Shown here one piece after another: positions 50,662 through 60,600 of a stretch of 64,000 nt of DNA. Positions within the stretch are counted from its first letter, which is position 1. Each line of letters starts with the position of its first letter. The notes below the pieces were generated by a model. The model was not told the origin of the DNA, did no database searches, and saw nothing but the letters and a program-made list of their open reading frames with translations. Source of the stretch: DASXHZ01 sp036488085 (GTDB taxonomy: Bacteria > Acidobacteriota > Thermoanaerobaculia > Gp7-AA8); the NCBI GenBank assembly GCA_036488085.1, contig DASXHZ010000012.1:124001-188000 (forward strand). Reading direction: 5' to 3'. Both the position numbers and the translations under genes were made by a program.

Positions 50662-51605
50662 ACCGCTTCGCATTCTTCCGTCCCTTGCCGGTCGAGGAGA
50701 ACTACGTCCTCTCGATCATCGCGTGGCTCACGGCCGGCTGCTATGTCTACGCGCTCGTCCCAAACGTCATTGGCGCTCTCGTCGGCTTTTTCTTCACGCC
50801 GTTCCTGCTGCAGATTCCGCTCTTCGCCACCACCGCGTTCTTCGCACCCGACCGCCCGCACTACGACGCCAACTCGCGGATCATGTTCACGTTCCTGCTG
50901 CTCATCTCCGCGTACTTTGCGACGACACAGTCATGGGTACGCGTCGTCGCGTGGACCTTCATCGCGCTCTTTACGATCAACGCGATCGCGAAGGTCGTCA
51001 CCGAGCCGATCGCGCTGCTCGTCCCGAATAACGAGTGGCTCGGCCCTGTGGTGTCTCGGTTCGAAACCGACAAGCGTGAGGTCTGGCTGACGATCGACGA
51101 CGGGCCAACTGACGACACGCACGCGCTCCTCGACCTCCTGGAATCACGCGGCGTCCGCGCCACCTTCTTCGTCAAGGGAAAGCTCGCGAAGCGCGAGCTC
51201 ATCGACGCGATCGTCGCGCGTGGGCACACGATCGGGAACCACTCGCAGAACCATCCTTCGGCGACGTTCTGGTGCGCCTCGCGGGAAACGACCGCCCGCG
51301 AGATCGACGAATGCGCCGCCGCGATTCCTCCGACGCAGCTCTTCCGCGCGCCGGTCGGCCACAAGAACCACCACCTGCACGCGCTCCTCGCCGAGCGCCG
51401 CATGAAACTGATCGGATTCAGTGCACGCGCCTACGACGCGGTCGTCCACGAGCCGGCCAAGATCGCCAACGCGATCGTGAAGCATCTGGAGCCGGGGGCG
51501 ATCGTCGTTCTCCACCAGGGCCGCCCCTGGTCGCTCGACGCCATCGCGCGCACGATCGACGCGATCCGCGAGCGAGGCTACGCGTTCGTCATCCCCGCTT
51601 CGTGA
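50658..51605 (+). CDS. Polysaccharide deacetylase with N-terminal membrane helices
   Basis: A 315-aa protein. The first 120 residues form about four transmembrane helices. Residues 135-315 are a NodB-type deacetylase: VWLTIDDGPTDDTHAL (catalytic Asp pair), GNHSQNHPSATF (zinc His pair), LFRAPVGHKN and IVVLHQGRP. It may remove acetyl groups from a lipid-linked or envelope sugar. GTG start overlaps the previous stop. Its 3' end overlaps the methyltransferase gene on the other strand by 17 bp. Confidence 0.88.
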   Translation: MNRFAFFRPLPVEENYVLSIIAWLTAGCYVYALVPNVIGALVGFFFTPFLLQIPLFATTAFFAPDRPHYDANSRIMFTFLLLISAYFATTQSWVRVVAWTFIALFTINAIAKVVTEPIALLVPNNEWLGPVVSRFETDKREVWLTIDDGPTDDTHALLDLLESRGVRATFFVKGKLAKRELIDAIVARGHTIGNHSQNHPSATFWCASRETTAREIDECAAAIPPTQLFRAPVGHKNHHLHALLAERRMKLIGFSARAYDAVVHEPAKIANAIVKHLEPGAIVVLHQGRPWSLDAIARTIDAIRERGYAFVIPAS

Positions 51606-52209
51606 AGACGAAGAGGTAGTTGTTGAACGGGGTCGCGCCCCACAGCGGAGTCATCTCGACATCGAAGCCATTGAACGCTTCGACGATCCGCTCGCGCGTC
51701 GGAAAATGCAGACGCTCCGCGCGAATCCAGTGAACGCCGCGGGCGAAGATCTCCGCGGCGTACGTGGCGCGATACCGCCAGCTTCCGTCGCGCACAGCGT
51801 CGCGGATGATCGCGACGCCGCCGGGAGGAACCGCGCTCGCAACGTTTTCGAGAATGCGCACCTGTTCCTCGGCATCGAAGTAGTGCAACACGTCGAGGAG
51901 CAGCACGCTGGAGCCGGCCGAAATCGCGTCGCGGGCATCGCCTGTCCTGAAACGGATTCCGTCGTACGCGGCGCGGCTCGCCTCGGCGATCTTCGCAGTG
52001 TCGTGATCGATTCCGGCGATCGGCTGCGCGAATCCCTGCTCGCGGAGGTGAAACGCCATCAGGCCGATTCCGCAGCCGACGTCGACGACCGGATGTTCGT
52101 GACCGCGGAGACGGCGCGCCACGGCGTCATACAGCGGATCAGTCGCGAGCTTCGAGCGCGCGTACCAGCGGAGGAAGCGCGTCTCGTACCGCGGCGCGAT
52201 CGCGCTCAC
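51589..52209 (-). CDS. Class I SAM-dependent methyltransferase
   Basis: A 206-aa methyltransferase with the SAM motif VVDVGCGIGLMAFHL, the acidic GIDHD, and LLLDVLHYFDAEEQ. The C-terminal part is aromatic-rich (WIRAERLHFPTRE). Its start overlaps the receiver gene by four bases. The substrate is unknown; the context suggests a sugar or lipid of the surface-glycan cluster. Confidence 0.82.
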   Translation of the reverse strand: MSAIAPRYETRFLRWYARSKLATDPLYDAVARRLRGHEHPVVDVGCGIGLMAFHLREQGFAQPIAGIDHDTAKIAEASRAAYDGIRFRTGDARDAISAGSSVLLLDVLHYFDAEEQVRILENVASAVPPGGVAIIRDAVRDGSWRYRATYAAEIFARGVHWIRAERLHFPTRERIVEAFNGFDVEMTPLWGATPFNNYLFVFTKRG

Positions 52210-52622
52210 GGCGAGATGTGCTCGATGACGTCGATCAGCTCGGGGAGGTTGAACGGCTTCGGCAGAATCGCCTTCACCCCCATCTTGAGGATCGCCTGCG
52301 GGTCGACGTGCAGGTGCGCCGACACCACGATGATCGGGACACGGCCGAGGTGGCCGGTCTCCTGGAGCCGCTGCAGGAAGTCCCAGCCGTTCACGTCGGG
52401 CATCGCCAGGTCGAGCAGGATGACGTCCGGGTTGTGAATGTTCAACGCCCGCTGGCCCTCAGCGCCATCTCCGGCGAGGAGCACTTGAAATCCGTGCTGC
52501 CGCAACGCCGCCGCAAGCATGCCGCGGAGCGGGAGATCGTCGTCGATGACGAGCACGCGCTTCTTGTCGACGTCGGCGAGCCGCTTCGTTCCCTGGCTGT
52601 TCTGTGACTGCAGCTCATTCAT
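52206..52622 (-). CDS. Single-domain response regulator
   Basis: A 138-aa receiver protein with a short N-terminal extension (MNELQSQNSQGTKRLAD). Acidic pocket VLVIDDDLPLR, phospho-acceptor in ILLDLAMPDVNGWDFL, Lys in ILPKPFN. No output domain. It overlaps the methyltransferase gene by four bases, an unusual pairing that could give phosphorylation control over a glycan step through protein contact. Confidence 0.85.
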   Translation of the reverse strand: MNELQSQNSQGTKRLADVDKKRVLVIDDDLPLRGMLAAALRQHGFQVLLAGDGAEGQRALNIHNPDVILLDLAMPDVNGWDFLQRLQETGHLGRVPIIVVSAHLHVDPQAILKMGVKAILPKPFNLPELIDVIEHISP

Positions 52623-52691
52623 CGCGGCAGAACCATTTTACCCACGGCTGACTCCGGCTATGCACAGCGCGAGCCCGAGAAGGCCTCGGAC

Positions 52692-53702
52692 TCAAAAGAG
52701 GTCGCCGTCTCCCAGCGTGTAGTAGAGACGGTCGCGCATCCGTGTCGTCGCATCGGCGTGCACGAACGGTACACACATCAGGCCGAGGTCCTGCGGCTCG
52801 GGCTGAGGCTCGAGCTTCAGATCGCCGAGGACGCGGTCGAACCATCGCGGACGGGCAGGAAACCATCCTGCGATCCGATGCGCTTTGAGCTCTGGCGCCA
52901 TGTGACGGAGCATCACGTGAGCAGCATCGCGAACGCGGTAATCGAACAACGCATCGCCCCAGAGGAGCATGCCGTCGCGAACGCGGAAGACCGACCAGCC
53001 GGCGAGCCGCTTCCACTGCCGGATCGCGATCACGATGTACTGCACGTCGGGGCATTCGAGGTAGCGCCACCGGACGTACGCCGCATCGCGGCGCACGAGG
53101 AAGCCGAAGTCGCGCGATACGCGATCGAAGAAATCGTCCCACTCGCCGTCGACACTCCGCACCTCTTGCAAACGAAACCCGCGCGCCCACCGCTCGGCTC
53201 GCGTGAGCGGCCGCATCGGATTGCGATCGAGATCGCGGACGCGATACGGCACGCCTTCCGCGCGGTCGCTGCGGAGAAAGCGCATCGAGAACTTCTGGAT
53301 GTTCGCCACGTTGAAGCCGTAGTTGTACGCGACCTTCCCTTCGCAAAATTCGGAGTAGAAGTGCGCGGCGGTGCGGCCGAGGATCGAGGTGGGACCGCGG
53401 CCGACGTGGCGGACCGCGGGCGACGTCATCGTGTCGCCGATCTGGTGAGCGAGGAACGTTTCGTCGCCGTCGACGAACGGCACCGGATATCCGGCGTAGT
53501 GCCCGGCGAGCCGTCCTTCCTCGTCGAACGTCAGGCTGATATGGCCGTTGCCGGACGGATTGCGGCGGTACTTCCAGTCGAACGACTGGCGCGAGCGCGG
53601 CGCGTGCGGAAACGAGCGCGCGAAGAGGTCGAGAATCGCGTCTTCATCGCCGTCCTGGTACGCGCGCGTGACGAAGCGCGCGTCCGTGGGTTCAACGGGC
53701 AT
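52692..53702 (-). CDS. GNAT-family N-acetyltransferase
   Basis: A 336-aa protein with a double GNAT-like layout: ARFVTRAYQDGDEDAILDLF, then FDEEGRLAGHYAGYPVPF and VRHVGRGPTSILGRTAAHFY in the acetyl-CoA binding half, and a second half with RRDAAYVRWRYLECPD. Such proteins appear in polysaccharide clusters as sugar or peptide acyltransferases. Its start overlaps the upstream fusion gene by 11 bp. Confidence 0.78.
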   Translation of the reverse strand: MPVEPTDARFVTRAYQDGDEDAILDLFARSFPHAPRSRQSFDWKYRRNPSGNGHISLTFDEEGRLAGHYAGYPVPFVDGDETFLAHQIGDTMTSPAVRHVGRGPTSILGRTAAHFYSEFCEGKVAYNYGFNVANIQKFSMRFLRSDRAEGVPYRVRDLDRNPMRPLTRAERWARGFRLQEVRSVDGEWDDFFDRVSRDFGFLVRRDAAYVRWRYLECPDVQYIVIAIRQWKRLAGWSVFRVRDGMLLWGDALFDYRVRDAAHVMLRHMAPELKAHRIAGWFPARPRWFDRVLGDLKLEPQPEPQDLGLMCVPFVHADATTRMRDRLYYTLGDGDLF

Positions 53703-55260
53703 GCGTTGCTTCTACGGAGCGGACGGCGCGGATGTCGACGGTCGTCCCGGCGCGCCGCTTCGCGATGACCCGGATCGAGCCGGTTCCGACCAGGAGCGGA
53801 TCGGGGAGCATTTTGAGGAGCGCGTTCACGATCGGCGCGAGGATCGGCCAGCGCGCGCCTACGACGTGCCGCAGGAACCGGTGATCGCGATGCTCGAAGT
53901 CGGGGCCGATCACCTCGATCTCGAATCCGGAGTGCTCCAGCAGCTCGATGAGCGCGGAACGCGAGTAGAGGATCAGGTGGGTCTGGAAGTTGTGCGCCAT
54001 CCGCTTTCGTTCGGTGAGCAGGTACAGCAGCCCCTCGGTGTCGAACATCGTCAGGAACAGCACACCGCCCGGCTTGAGGAGGTCCTTGATACGCGCAAGG
54101 GCGTCGTGCGGATCGGGATGGTTCTCGAACACGTGGAAGAGCGCGATGGCGTCGAAGAGCGGGCCGGTGTTGACGAAGTTCGCGAGCGTCGCGCAATAGA
54201 CCTCGAGCCCCAGTCCGCGCGCCGCGCGCGCCACCGGCTGCGCGTGGTCGATACCGACGTATTCGAACTCCTGCGACGACGCGAGGCCGAACCTGCCGTC
54301 GCGCACGCCGATCTCCAGCATGCGAGCACGAGGGGCGAGGTGTTTGCGGAGGGCGGCGAGACGCCGCAGCGCCGTCCTGTCGCGCGCGGTCGACGAGTGC
54401 GACTCCTCGCGCGCTTCGGCGGGCGCCGCATGTGCACGGAGGATGCGGCGTACGGGCCGGGCTTCGTCGTCGGTCGTGAACTGGTTGAGATACCGGCACT
54501 TGCAGCGCGAGCAGGCACGGACGATGTTTCCCGGGATCTGCGCCGCGGTCCAGACGTCGCTCGCGAAACAGACCGGGCAGCGGCGCGATGCGCGGTACCC
54601 CATCCGGCGTGCCGTCATCCGGATTGAGATCACCGCACCGAGACTGAGGTTCGTGAAGGAGAGGCGGCGGCGCGATTTGGTAGTTGCCGGTTGCCGGTTG
54701 CCGGTTGCCGGATCTGCTTCTGGCCACCGGCCACTAGCAACTGGCAACTTTTCACTCAGCGTCACCAGCAGCGGCTCGACGCGGAAGCCGTACTTGTTCG
54801 CGAGGAACGCGATCTCGATCTCGCACTCCGTGCCCGCCAGCTTCGTCTCGCCGATCGCGAGCCGCGCCGCGCCGGCGCTGAATGCCTTCAGCCGGATGGC
54901 CGGATCGGGAAGGATGTCGACGAGGAGCCATCGGATGACGGCGTGCCGCGAGTCGTCGCTCGCCGTCGTCGCGAAGACGATGTCCGTGGCGCCCGACTGG
55001 ATCATGGCGATCGCATCGCCGATCGCGCTCGCACCGTACGGCAGGTCGTCGTCCGCGATGACGATCGTCTCGCCCTTCGCTTCGGAGATTCCGCGCCGCA
55101 GCAGCGTGCCGTATTGCTCGCCGTCGCGCGGCACGAGCGTCAGTACCTCGAAATCGAGGCCGGTCGACCGCAGAAAACGCGTGATGGCGTCACATCCCGC
55201 GTGCGCCTCTTTGACGTCGGCGGCCAGCGGCAGCAACACCGAGACGCTGGTGGCGCTCAT
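53692..55260 (-). CDS. Glycosyltransferase-like/zinc-ribbon/methyltransferase fusion
   Basis: A 522-aa protein. Residues 1-170 are GT2-like (VSVLLPLAADVKEAHAGC, IVIADDDLPYG, GTECEIEIAFLANKYGFRV). Residues about 171-193 are encoded by a palindromic heptamer repeat. A four-cysteine ribbon follows (CPVCFASD and CSRCKC) as in methyltransferases of the Methyltransf_13/23 kind, then the SAM domain (MLEIGVRDGRFGL, IALFHVFENHPDPHDAL). The N-terminal domain lacks the full GT2 set and may be inactive. It may modify a glycan end. Confidence 0.75.
   Translation of the reverse strand: MSATSVSVLLPLAADVKEAHAGCDAITRFLRSTGLDFEVLTLVPRDGEQYGTLLRRGISEAKGETIVIADDDLPYGASAIGDAIAMIQSGATDIVFATTASDDSRHAVIRWLLVDILPDPAIRLKAFSAGAARLAIGETKLAGTECEIEIAFLANKYGFRVEPLLVTLSEKLPVASGRWPEADPATGNRQPATTKSRRRLSFTNLSLGAVISIRMTARRMGYRASRRCPVCFASDVWTAAQIPGNIVRACSRCKCRYLNQFTTDDEARPVRRILRAHAAPAEAREESHSSTARDRTALRRLAALRKHLAPRARMLEIGVRDGRFGLASSQEFEYVGIDHAQPVARAARGLGLEVYCATLANFVNTGPLFDAIALFHVFENHPDPHDALARIKDLLKPGGVLFLTMFDTEGLLYLLTERKRMAHNFQTHLILYSRSALIELLEHSGFEIEVIGPDFEHRDHRFLRHVVGARWPILAPIVNALLKMLPDPLLVGTGSIRVIAKRRAGTTVDIRAVRSVEATHAR
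54684..54748. repeat. Palindromic heptamer element 3 inside a coding sequence
   Basis: Four perfect direct units TTGCCGG (54684-54711), a 9-nt centre, then four inverted units TGGCCAC, CGGCCAC, TAGCAAC, TGGCAAC (54721-54748). The 65-bp element has the 4x7 and 4x7 layout of elements 1 and 2 but lies in frame within the fusion gene, coding for a polar linker (ASGRWPEADPATGNRQPATT). Confidence 0.85.
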
Positions 55261-55264
55261 GCCG

Positions 55265-56296
55265 TCATTTTAGCGCTCGGGCGGTTGTCAGAACCTCGCC
55301 TGAGGCCGGATCGACGACCCGGAGATACAACGCACTTCCGCGGAATGCGCTCCAGACTTCCGCCGGCACCTCGACGCGCCGCTCTCCCGGCGACGCGAGA
55401 TATCCCGCCGCCGTTGCGAACGATCGCATTGGCGATGCCTCGACGATCAGGCCGTCACGGGACAGCTCCATCGGCGCGGAAGGCGGTGGCTCCGGCAGAG
55501 TGACGGGACGTTCCATTGACTTGAGAAGGCGGGCGACGAACGGGCCGTTCCACTTGGCGAGGTACCGCTGCTCCGATTCCAGGTAGCGCCGTCCAGCCTC
55601 GTCCGAATCCTGTCCCGCGCTCTGGTTATAGATGTGGCGGCAGCGCGCGGCCGGCACGTAGACGATTGCGCGGCGCCGCTCCGCGACGCGGCGAAGGAAG
55701 TCGGTCTCCTCGAAGTACAGCGCGAAGCGCTCGTCGAATTCGTCAGAGTCGGCGGCGCGGATCGCCATCACAGCGCCGGAGATGGACTCGACGTGAGTCG
55801 TCGCGTCCAGCGACCAGAAAGCCGCGCGCCGGCGGATGCGGCGACGATCGCGCGCCGCGAACCATGCCGAGGAACGACTCGCAAGCACCTCGTCGACCTT
55901 TTCGATGGCGGTGAGCCGCTCGGCTGGTGGGAGACACCAGCGCATCGCTGAATCCCAGAAGAGCGCCGGGCCGGCGACCGCGACGTCGCCCGTGATCGCC
56001 GAGACGAGCGCATCGATCGATCCCGCGGTGAACGCGACGTCGGGATTGCAGACGATGAGCACGTCGCCTTCGCACGCGCGACGGCCGTCGTTGATCGCGC
56101 CGGCGTAGCCGCGATTGGTCGCCGACACGATCAGCACGTCGGCGTGGACACGGAGCGAATCGGCTTCGCGCGGATCGCATGAATTGTCGACGACGACCAC
56201 CTGAAGCTTCCGCGCCGTCGCGGCACGTGCCGAGCGGATCGCATCGATTGCGAGCGCGCCCGAACGGTAGTTGACGACCAGTAGCGACAGCATCAA
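55265..56296 (-). CDS. Glycosyltransferase family 2 with C-terminal beta domain
   Basis: A 343-aa rhamnosyltransferase-like enzyme: MLSLLVVNYRSGALAIDAI, VVVVDNSCDPRE, ATNRGYAGAINDGR, VLIVCNPDVAFTAG and FALYFEETDFLRRV. The last 70 residues form an extra beta-rich domain (EVPAEVWSAFRGSALYLRVV) of unknown role. It overlaps the ABC ATPase gene by four bases and is followed after four bases by the fusion gene. Confidence 0.85.
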   Translation of the reverse strand: MMLSLLVVNYRSGALAIDAIRSARAATARKLQVVVVDNSCDPREADSLRVHADVLIVSATNRGYAGAINDGRRACEGDVLIVCNPDVAFTAGSIDALVSAITGDVAVAGPALFWDSAMRWCLPPAERLTAIEKVDEVLASRSSAWFAARDRRRIRRRAAFWSLDATTHVESISGAVMAIRAADSDEFDERFALYFEETDFLRRVAERRRAIVYVPAARCRHIYNQSAGQDSDEAGRRYLESEQRYLAKWNGPFVARLLKSMERPVTLPEPPPSAPMELSRDGLIVEASPMRSFATAAGYLASPGERRVEVPAEVWSAFRGSALYLRVVDPASGEVLTTARALK

Positions 56297-57546
56297 GGCA
56301 GCGTCAGACGCGATATCGAAGGCGACAGGGCGACGCCCGCCGCGTGCGGCTCGAGCTGCCAGCGATGCTTGATGTCGATCAACCCGATGTCGAAGCGGTC
56401 ACCCGAGACCGTGAGGGCGGGACGCAGATCGCGGCGGTCGAAGACCGTCATCGCATTCTCGTCGCCGACGAACGCCACCACGTCGTAGTCGGCGCGCTGG
56501 AGCGGTACCTCGAGTAATTGCACGATGACCTCGTACTCCGATTGGCCGGAGTAGGGCGCGACACCATCGGCATGCGTGCCGACCGCAAAGCACTGAAGGT
56601 CATCGGCCGCACGGTTCACGCCGACCATCACGTGGATCGGCTGCTCCGGGCTGTCGGAGTGAATGGTCAGCTTCACGTGAATGTCCTCGCCGCGCGTGAA
56701 ACGGTCGCGCGGACGGCCGCTACGGTCGCAGACCACGATGTCGCGAATGCGGACCGGCGTCGGCGGTCGCTCCCCTTCGGGCTGCCCCTCGCTCGCGGGA
56801 TGCAATCGATCGCGTTGCAGGAGGAACGTCTCGTACTCGTGCACGACGTCGATCGAAGGGCCATACCGCATCACGTTGCCGTGGTCGAGCCAGAGCGTCC
56901 GGCGGCAGATCTGCGAGATGTAATACAACGCGTGCGAGCAGAAGAGGATCGTCCTCCCCATCTCCTGGAACTGCCGGATCTTGTCGATGCACTTCTTCTG
57001 AAAGTGTCCGTCGCCGACCGCCAGCGCCTCGTCGATGACCAGGATGTCGGGATCGACGTTTACCGCGACCGAGAACGCGAGCCGCATGTACATCCCCGAG
57101 GAGTACGTCTTCACCGGACGGTCGAGAAATGAGCCGAGCTCGGAGAACTCCAGGATCTCAGGGAGCGCTCTCTTCACCTCGGATGGCGAGAGGCCGAGGA
57201 TCGCGGCATTGAGCGCGGCGTTGTCGCGGCCGGAGAACTCCGGATGAAAGCCGGTTCCGAGCTCGAGGATCGAAGCGATGGTGCCGTGCGACTCCAGCTT
57301 GCCGCTGGTCGCCTGCGTGACGCTGCAGAGAAGCTTGAGGAGCGTGCTCTTCCCGGCTCCGTTCTGGCCGATGATGCCGATCGTCTCGCCGCGCTCGACC
57401 TCGAACGAGACGTCCTGGAGCGCGGGAAAGACCGTGTGGCGCGCCCGCTGCGTGACCAGCTCGATGAGACGGTCCGCGGGGCGGCGATAGATGTTGTACT
57501 CCTTCGAGAGTCCGACTGCGCGGACGGCGACGTCCATTGCAGACAT
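56293..57546 (-). CDS. Polysaccharide export ABC ATPase (Wzt-like)
   Basis: A 417-aa ATPase of the O-antigen/teichoic acid exporter type. Walker A GIIGQNGAGKSTLLKLL, signature YSSGMYMRLAFSVAV, Walker B ILVIDEALAVGD and switch His in FCSHALYY. The C-terminal 170 residues match the carbohydrate-binding domain of Wzt (VRIRDIVVCDRSGRP, GLIDIKHRWQL), which recognises the end of the glycan. The permease Wzm is not next to it in this window. Start: ATG 57546, or 57537; neither has a clear ribosome binding site. Confidence 0.85.
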   Translation of the reverse strand: MSAMDVAVRAVGLSKEYNIYRRPADRLIELVTQRARHTVFPALQDVSFEVERGETIGIIGQNGAGKSTLLKLLCSVTQATSGKLESHGTIASILELGTGFHPEFSGRDNAALNAAILGLSPSEVKRALPEILEFSELGSFLDRPVKTYSSGMYMRLAFSVAVNVDPDILVIDEALAVGDGHFQKKCIDKIRQFQEMGRTILFCSHALYYISQICRRTLWLDHGNVMRYGPSIDVVHEYETFLLQRDRLHPASEGQPEGERPPTPVRIRDIVVCDRSGRPRDRFTRGEDIHVKLTIHSDSPEQPIHVMVGVNRAADDLQCFAVGTHADGVAPYSGQSEYEVIVQLLEVPLQRADYDVVAFVGDENAMTVFDRRDLRPALTVSGDRFDIGLIDIKHRWQLEPHAAGVALSPSISRLTLP

Positions 57547-57561
57547 TCTACGGAAAAGGAA

Positions 57562-57587
57562 AGGGCGGCGTCGGTCGACGCCGCCCT
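57562..57587 (-). terminator. Rho-independent terminator of the PKD protein gene
   Basis: AGGGCGGCGTC and GACGCCGCCCT form a perfect 11-bp stem with a 4-nt loop. On the minus strand it is followed by TTCCTTTTCC. It ends the large PKD-protein gene and separates it from the Wzt-like gene. Confidence 0.8.
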
Positions 57588-57607
57588 CGGGTGGAAAACG
57601 AGGGAAG

Positions 57608-60600
57608 CTAGTGGTGCACGCCGCGGCGTCTCGCTGGTGGTACCGCGATCTTGTGGCTGACGATGCCGCCCGTGCCATCCGTTGCAGTCACGGTGACCGT
57701 GTACGGCTTGTCATCGGGGAACGTATGGGTCTGGATCGCGCCCGCGTTATAGGGCGGGATGATCCCATCGCCGAAATCCCACTTCCACTGCGTCGGCTTC
57801 GACGGGCTATCCGGGCTCACGACGACCGTGAAGGTGTACGAGTTCGCGGGAGCGGACAGCGGAACGATGTCGAAGTCGAACGTGTAGTTCGCCTTGGCAG
57901 GAGCGCTGACGTTCACCGTCTGCGACAGCGTCGCCGGCGTGTTGCCGTTGTCGATCGTCACAGTGGCCGTATGCGGACCGCTGGTCAGCGACGACACCGA
58001 GGCGTGGTCAGCATCCGTACCGAGGGGCCATCCGTCGACCGTCCACGTGTAGTGGTGAGTACCGCAGGTCGGGCTGTAGTTCGAGTAGTGAACGGAGAAC
58101 GCGACCTCCTCGCTTGTGCTGCACGAAACGTCCAAATTGGAGTTGGTGCAGCCGGACGCCCCGCCGACGTAATTGAGAGTTGCATTCTGATTCGCGATGA
58201 GGACCGGGCAGACCGGTCCGCCAGTGACGACCACGTTCGTCGACGCTGTGCCGTGGGTGCCGTTGAGGGTGGCAGTCACCGACACCGAGTGCGTGCCTGG
58301 CGTGGAGAAGCTGTGGGTCACTTCGGTACCGCCCGGAACACCCGCCGCGCCGTCATACGACCACGAGTACGAGGTGGAGCAATTGCCGGGCTGGACGTTC
58401 CAGAGGGTGGCGTCGATCCTGAGTGTCTCGTTGGTACCGCAGGTTCCACCGTCGTGGCACGTGCTGCTCGTTCCGTTGAAGCCGATCGTCACGTTCTGAT
58501 TGGAGAGCGTGCCGCAGGTTGGCGGAGGCGGCGGAGGCGATCCGATCGTGATCAAACGAGTGAGGGTGATGAGCGTCAGCGTTCCCGTCTTGAGCGCTGC
58601 CGTGATGGTGTGCAGGCCGGCTCCAAGGCTCGTGTTGAACACCGGCCCGGTGCCCTGCGCACTGCCGTCGACCAGCCACTGATACGTCAGGGTGTTTAGA
58701 CAGGACTGATCGGGATTGATCGGGAAAAAGCCGACTGTGAACTGAATCGGCTCGCTCGGCAGGCAGACCGCGCCGTCCACACAGGTCGAGCCCTCGGCGG
58801 TTCCGGCGTACGTGATAAAGCTGTTCGACGTCGAGAACGTCGGGCACTTGCTCGCCGGCGTGGCGATCGCCGTCGAAGTCGTCACGGTCTTCGAAAGACC
58901 GGTCTTGTTCGTCACGACGACGGAGACGGGGAACGTCCCCGCGGTGTAGTAAGAGGTCATGAGCGATGGCCCGACACCGCTCGCCGGATCGCCACCGGTG
59001 GTGGTCCATGCGAACGTCCAGGCGTCGCTCGTCAAGACGTTCGAAGGCGAGATGATGGTGTATGTGCAAATGCCGGACGAGCAGCTCGATTGGAGCTGGG
59101 CGTCAGGAGTGACGAGCGCGCTCGACGTCGCCGACAGCGGCGCAAACGATCCGCCGGTCTGCGAGCAGGGATCGACGCCGCTGACGGTGAGCGTCAGACT
59201 GCCCTTGTAGCCCGCCTCGGTGAAGGCGGTCTTCGAGACGAGATACCGCGGGATCGTGTCGAAGGACGTCGCCGTTCCTGACTGCGTCGGAATTGCCGTC
59301 ACCACCGCACCGTCGGAGTTGACGACGGCCCAGGTGTACGAGATCGTCCGGCCTGCCAAAGCCGCCGAGGCGCGAGAGGTGCTGAAGAACTCCTCGCTGC
59401 CGCTGATCGCGTTGTACGACACGTCGACAGCTGGCGCGAACGGCACCGCGTTGTACGTGAACGGCGACGCGAGGCTCACCGGAAAATCGACGTTGCTGGG
59501 GCTGTATGCGGTGTAGCCGTAGTGCGCCGTCATCGCCAGCGTGTGCTGACCGCAACCGCCGACTCCGACAGGGGTGAGAGGATCGGTGAGCTGCGGGATG
59601 AACGTTGGCGAGGTGATCGTCGCGACATCAGGACCGACGCGCCACTCCGTATAGTGGCCCGTGGTGTCGCCGTCCGACGCGTCGACGAACGAGTCGTCCA
59701 TCATGATCGGCTTGCCGCTGCCGGCGAGATACTTCGTGCCGCTCGCGGGGCCGTAATTCACTCGCGCCGTGCCGGTCTTCAGCGTCACCGGCGCGTTTCC
59801 GGTGAGTCCATTCGCGGAATTCGTGACGGTGACCGTCACCGGCGAGACGACATCGGCCTTCGAGAGACCGCTGTATTGGTGCGTGATCGGTGCTCCGAAC
59901 GTTCCCGGCAGTGTATTCGCCGGGTCATGGAGCGCGCCAAAGTCCCAGGTGAGTGCGCCGCCCGCGGTATTGCTGCTCAGGCTGGCGCTCATCTTCACGG
60001 TATCGCCGTAGAAGACATCGCCGACCGCTTTGGCCGGCGCATTCGGATTCCATGGACCATTCGTGCCATTGATGGCGACGTTGACCGAGTCATCGGTGCG
60101 GATCTGATAGACGTCGCCGAGGCCGTCGGCATTCACGATCAGATAGAGCTTGCCGCCGGAGACGATCGGGTCGGCCGACCAAATTCTCATGTGAGAGGGA
60201 GGGGCGGCGTAACCGGCCTGGATTCTGAAGTAGTCGCTGATGGACGTGATCGGAATTTCGACGGGCGAGCCGCTACCGGTCTTGTAGAGGTGGATATTGC
60301 GGCCGTTACTATCGAGAGTCACCGTCGACAGATATCCGCTGTTGTACTTCAGAGCGATGGGCTGGCCGGAGTTGGTCGGAAAGTTCGTACGAGTAAACCC
60401 GCCGTTGCCATCGGGGGAAAGCTTGGAGATCACGCAATTTAGCGCGGGTGTAAACGAGGCGGTCCAGAAGTTCGTGCCGTCGAACACGATGTGCGTGATC
60501 GTCGTGCCGGTGTACGGGATTGTCTGAACCGGCGAGCCGCCGCTGACCAAGTCATGATTGGTGTAGACGAATACCGTGTTGGACGTCGGCGTGACGAAGA

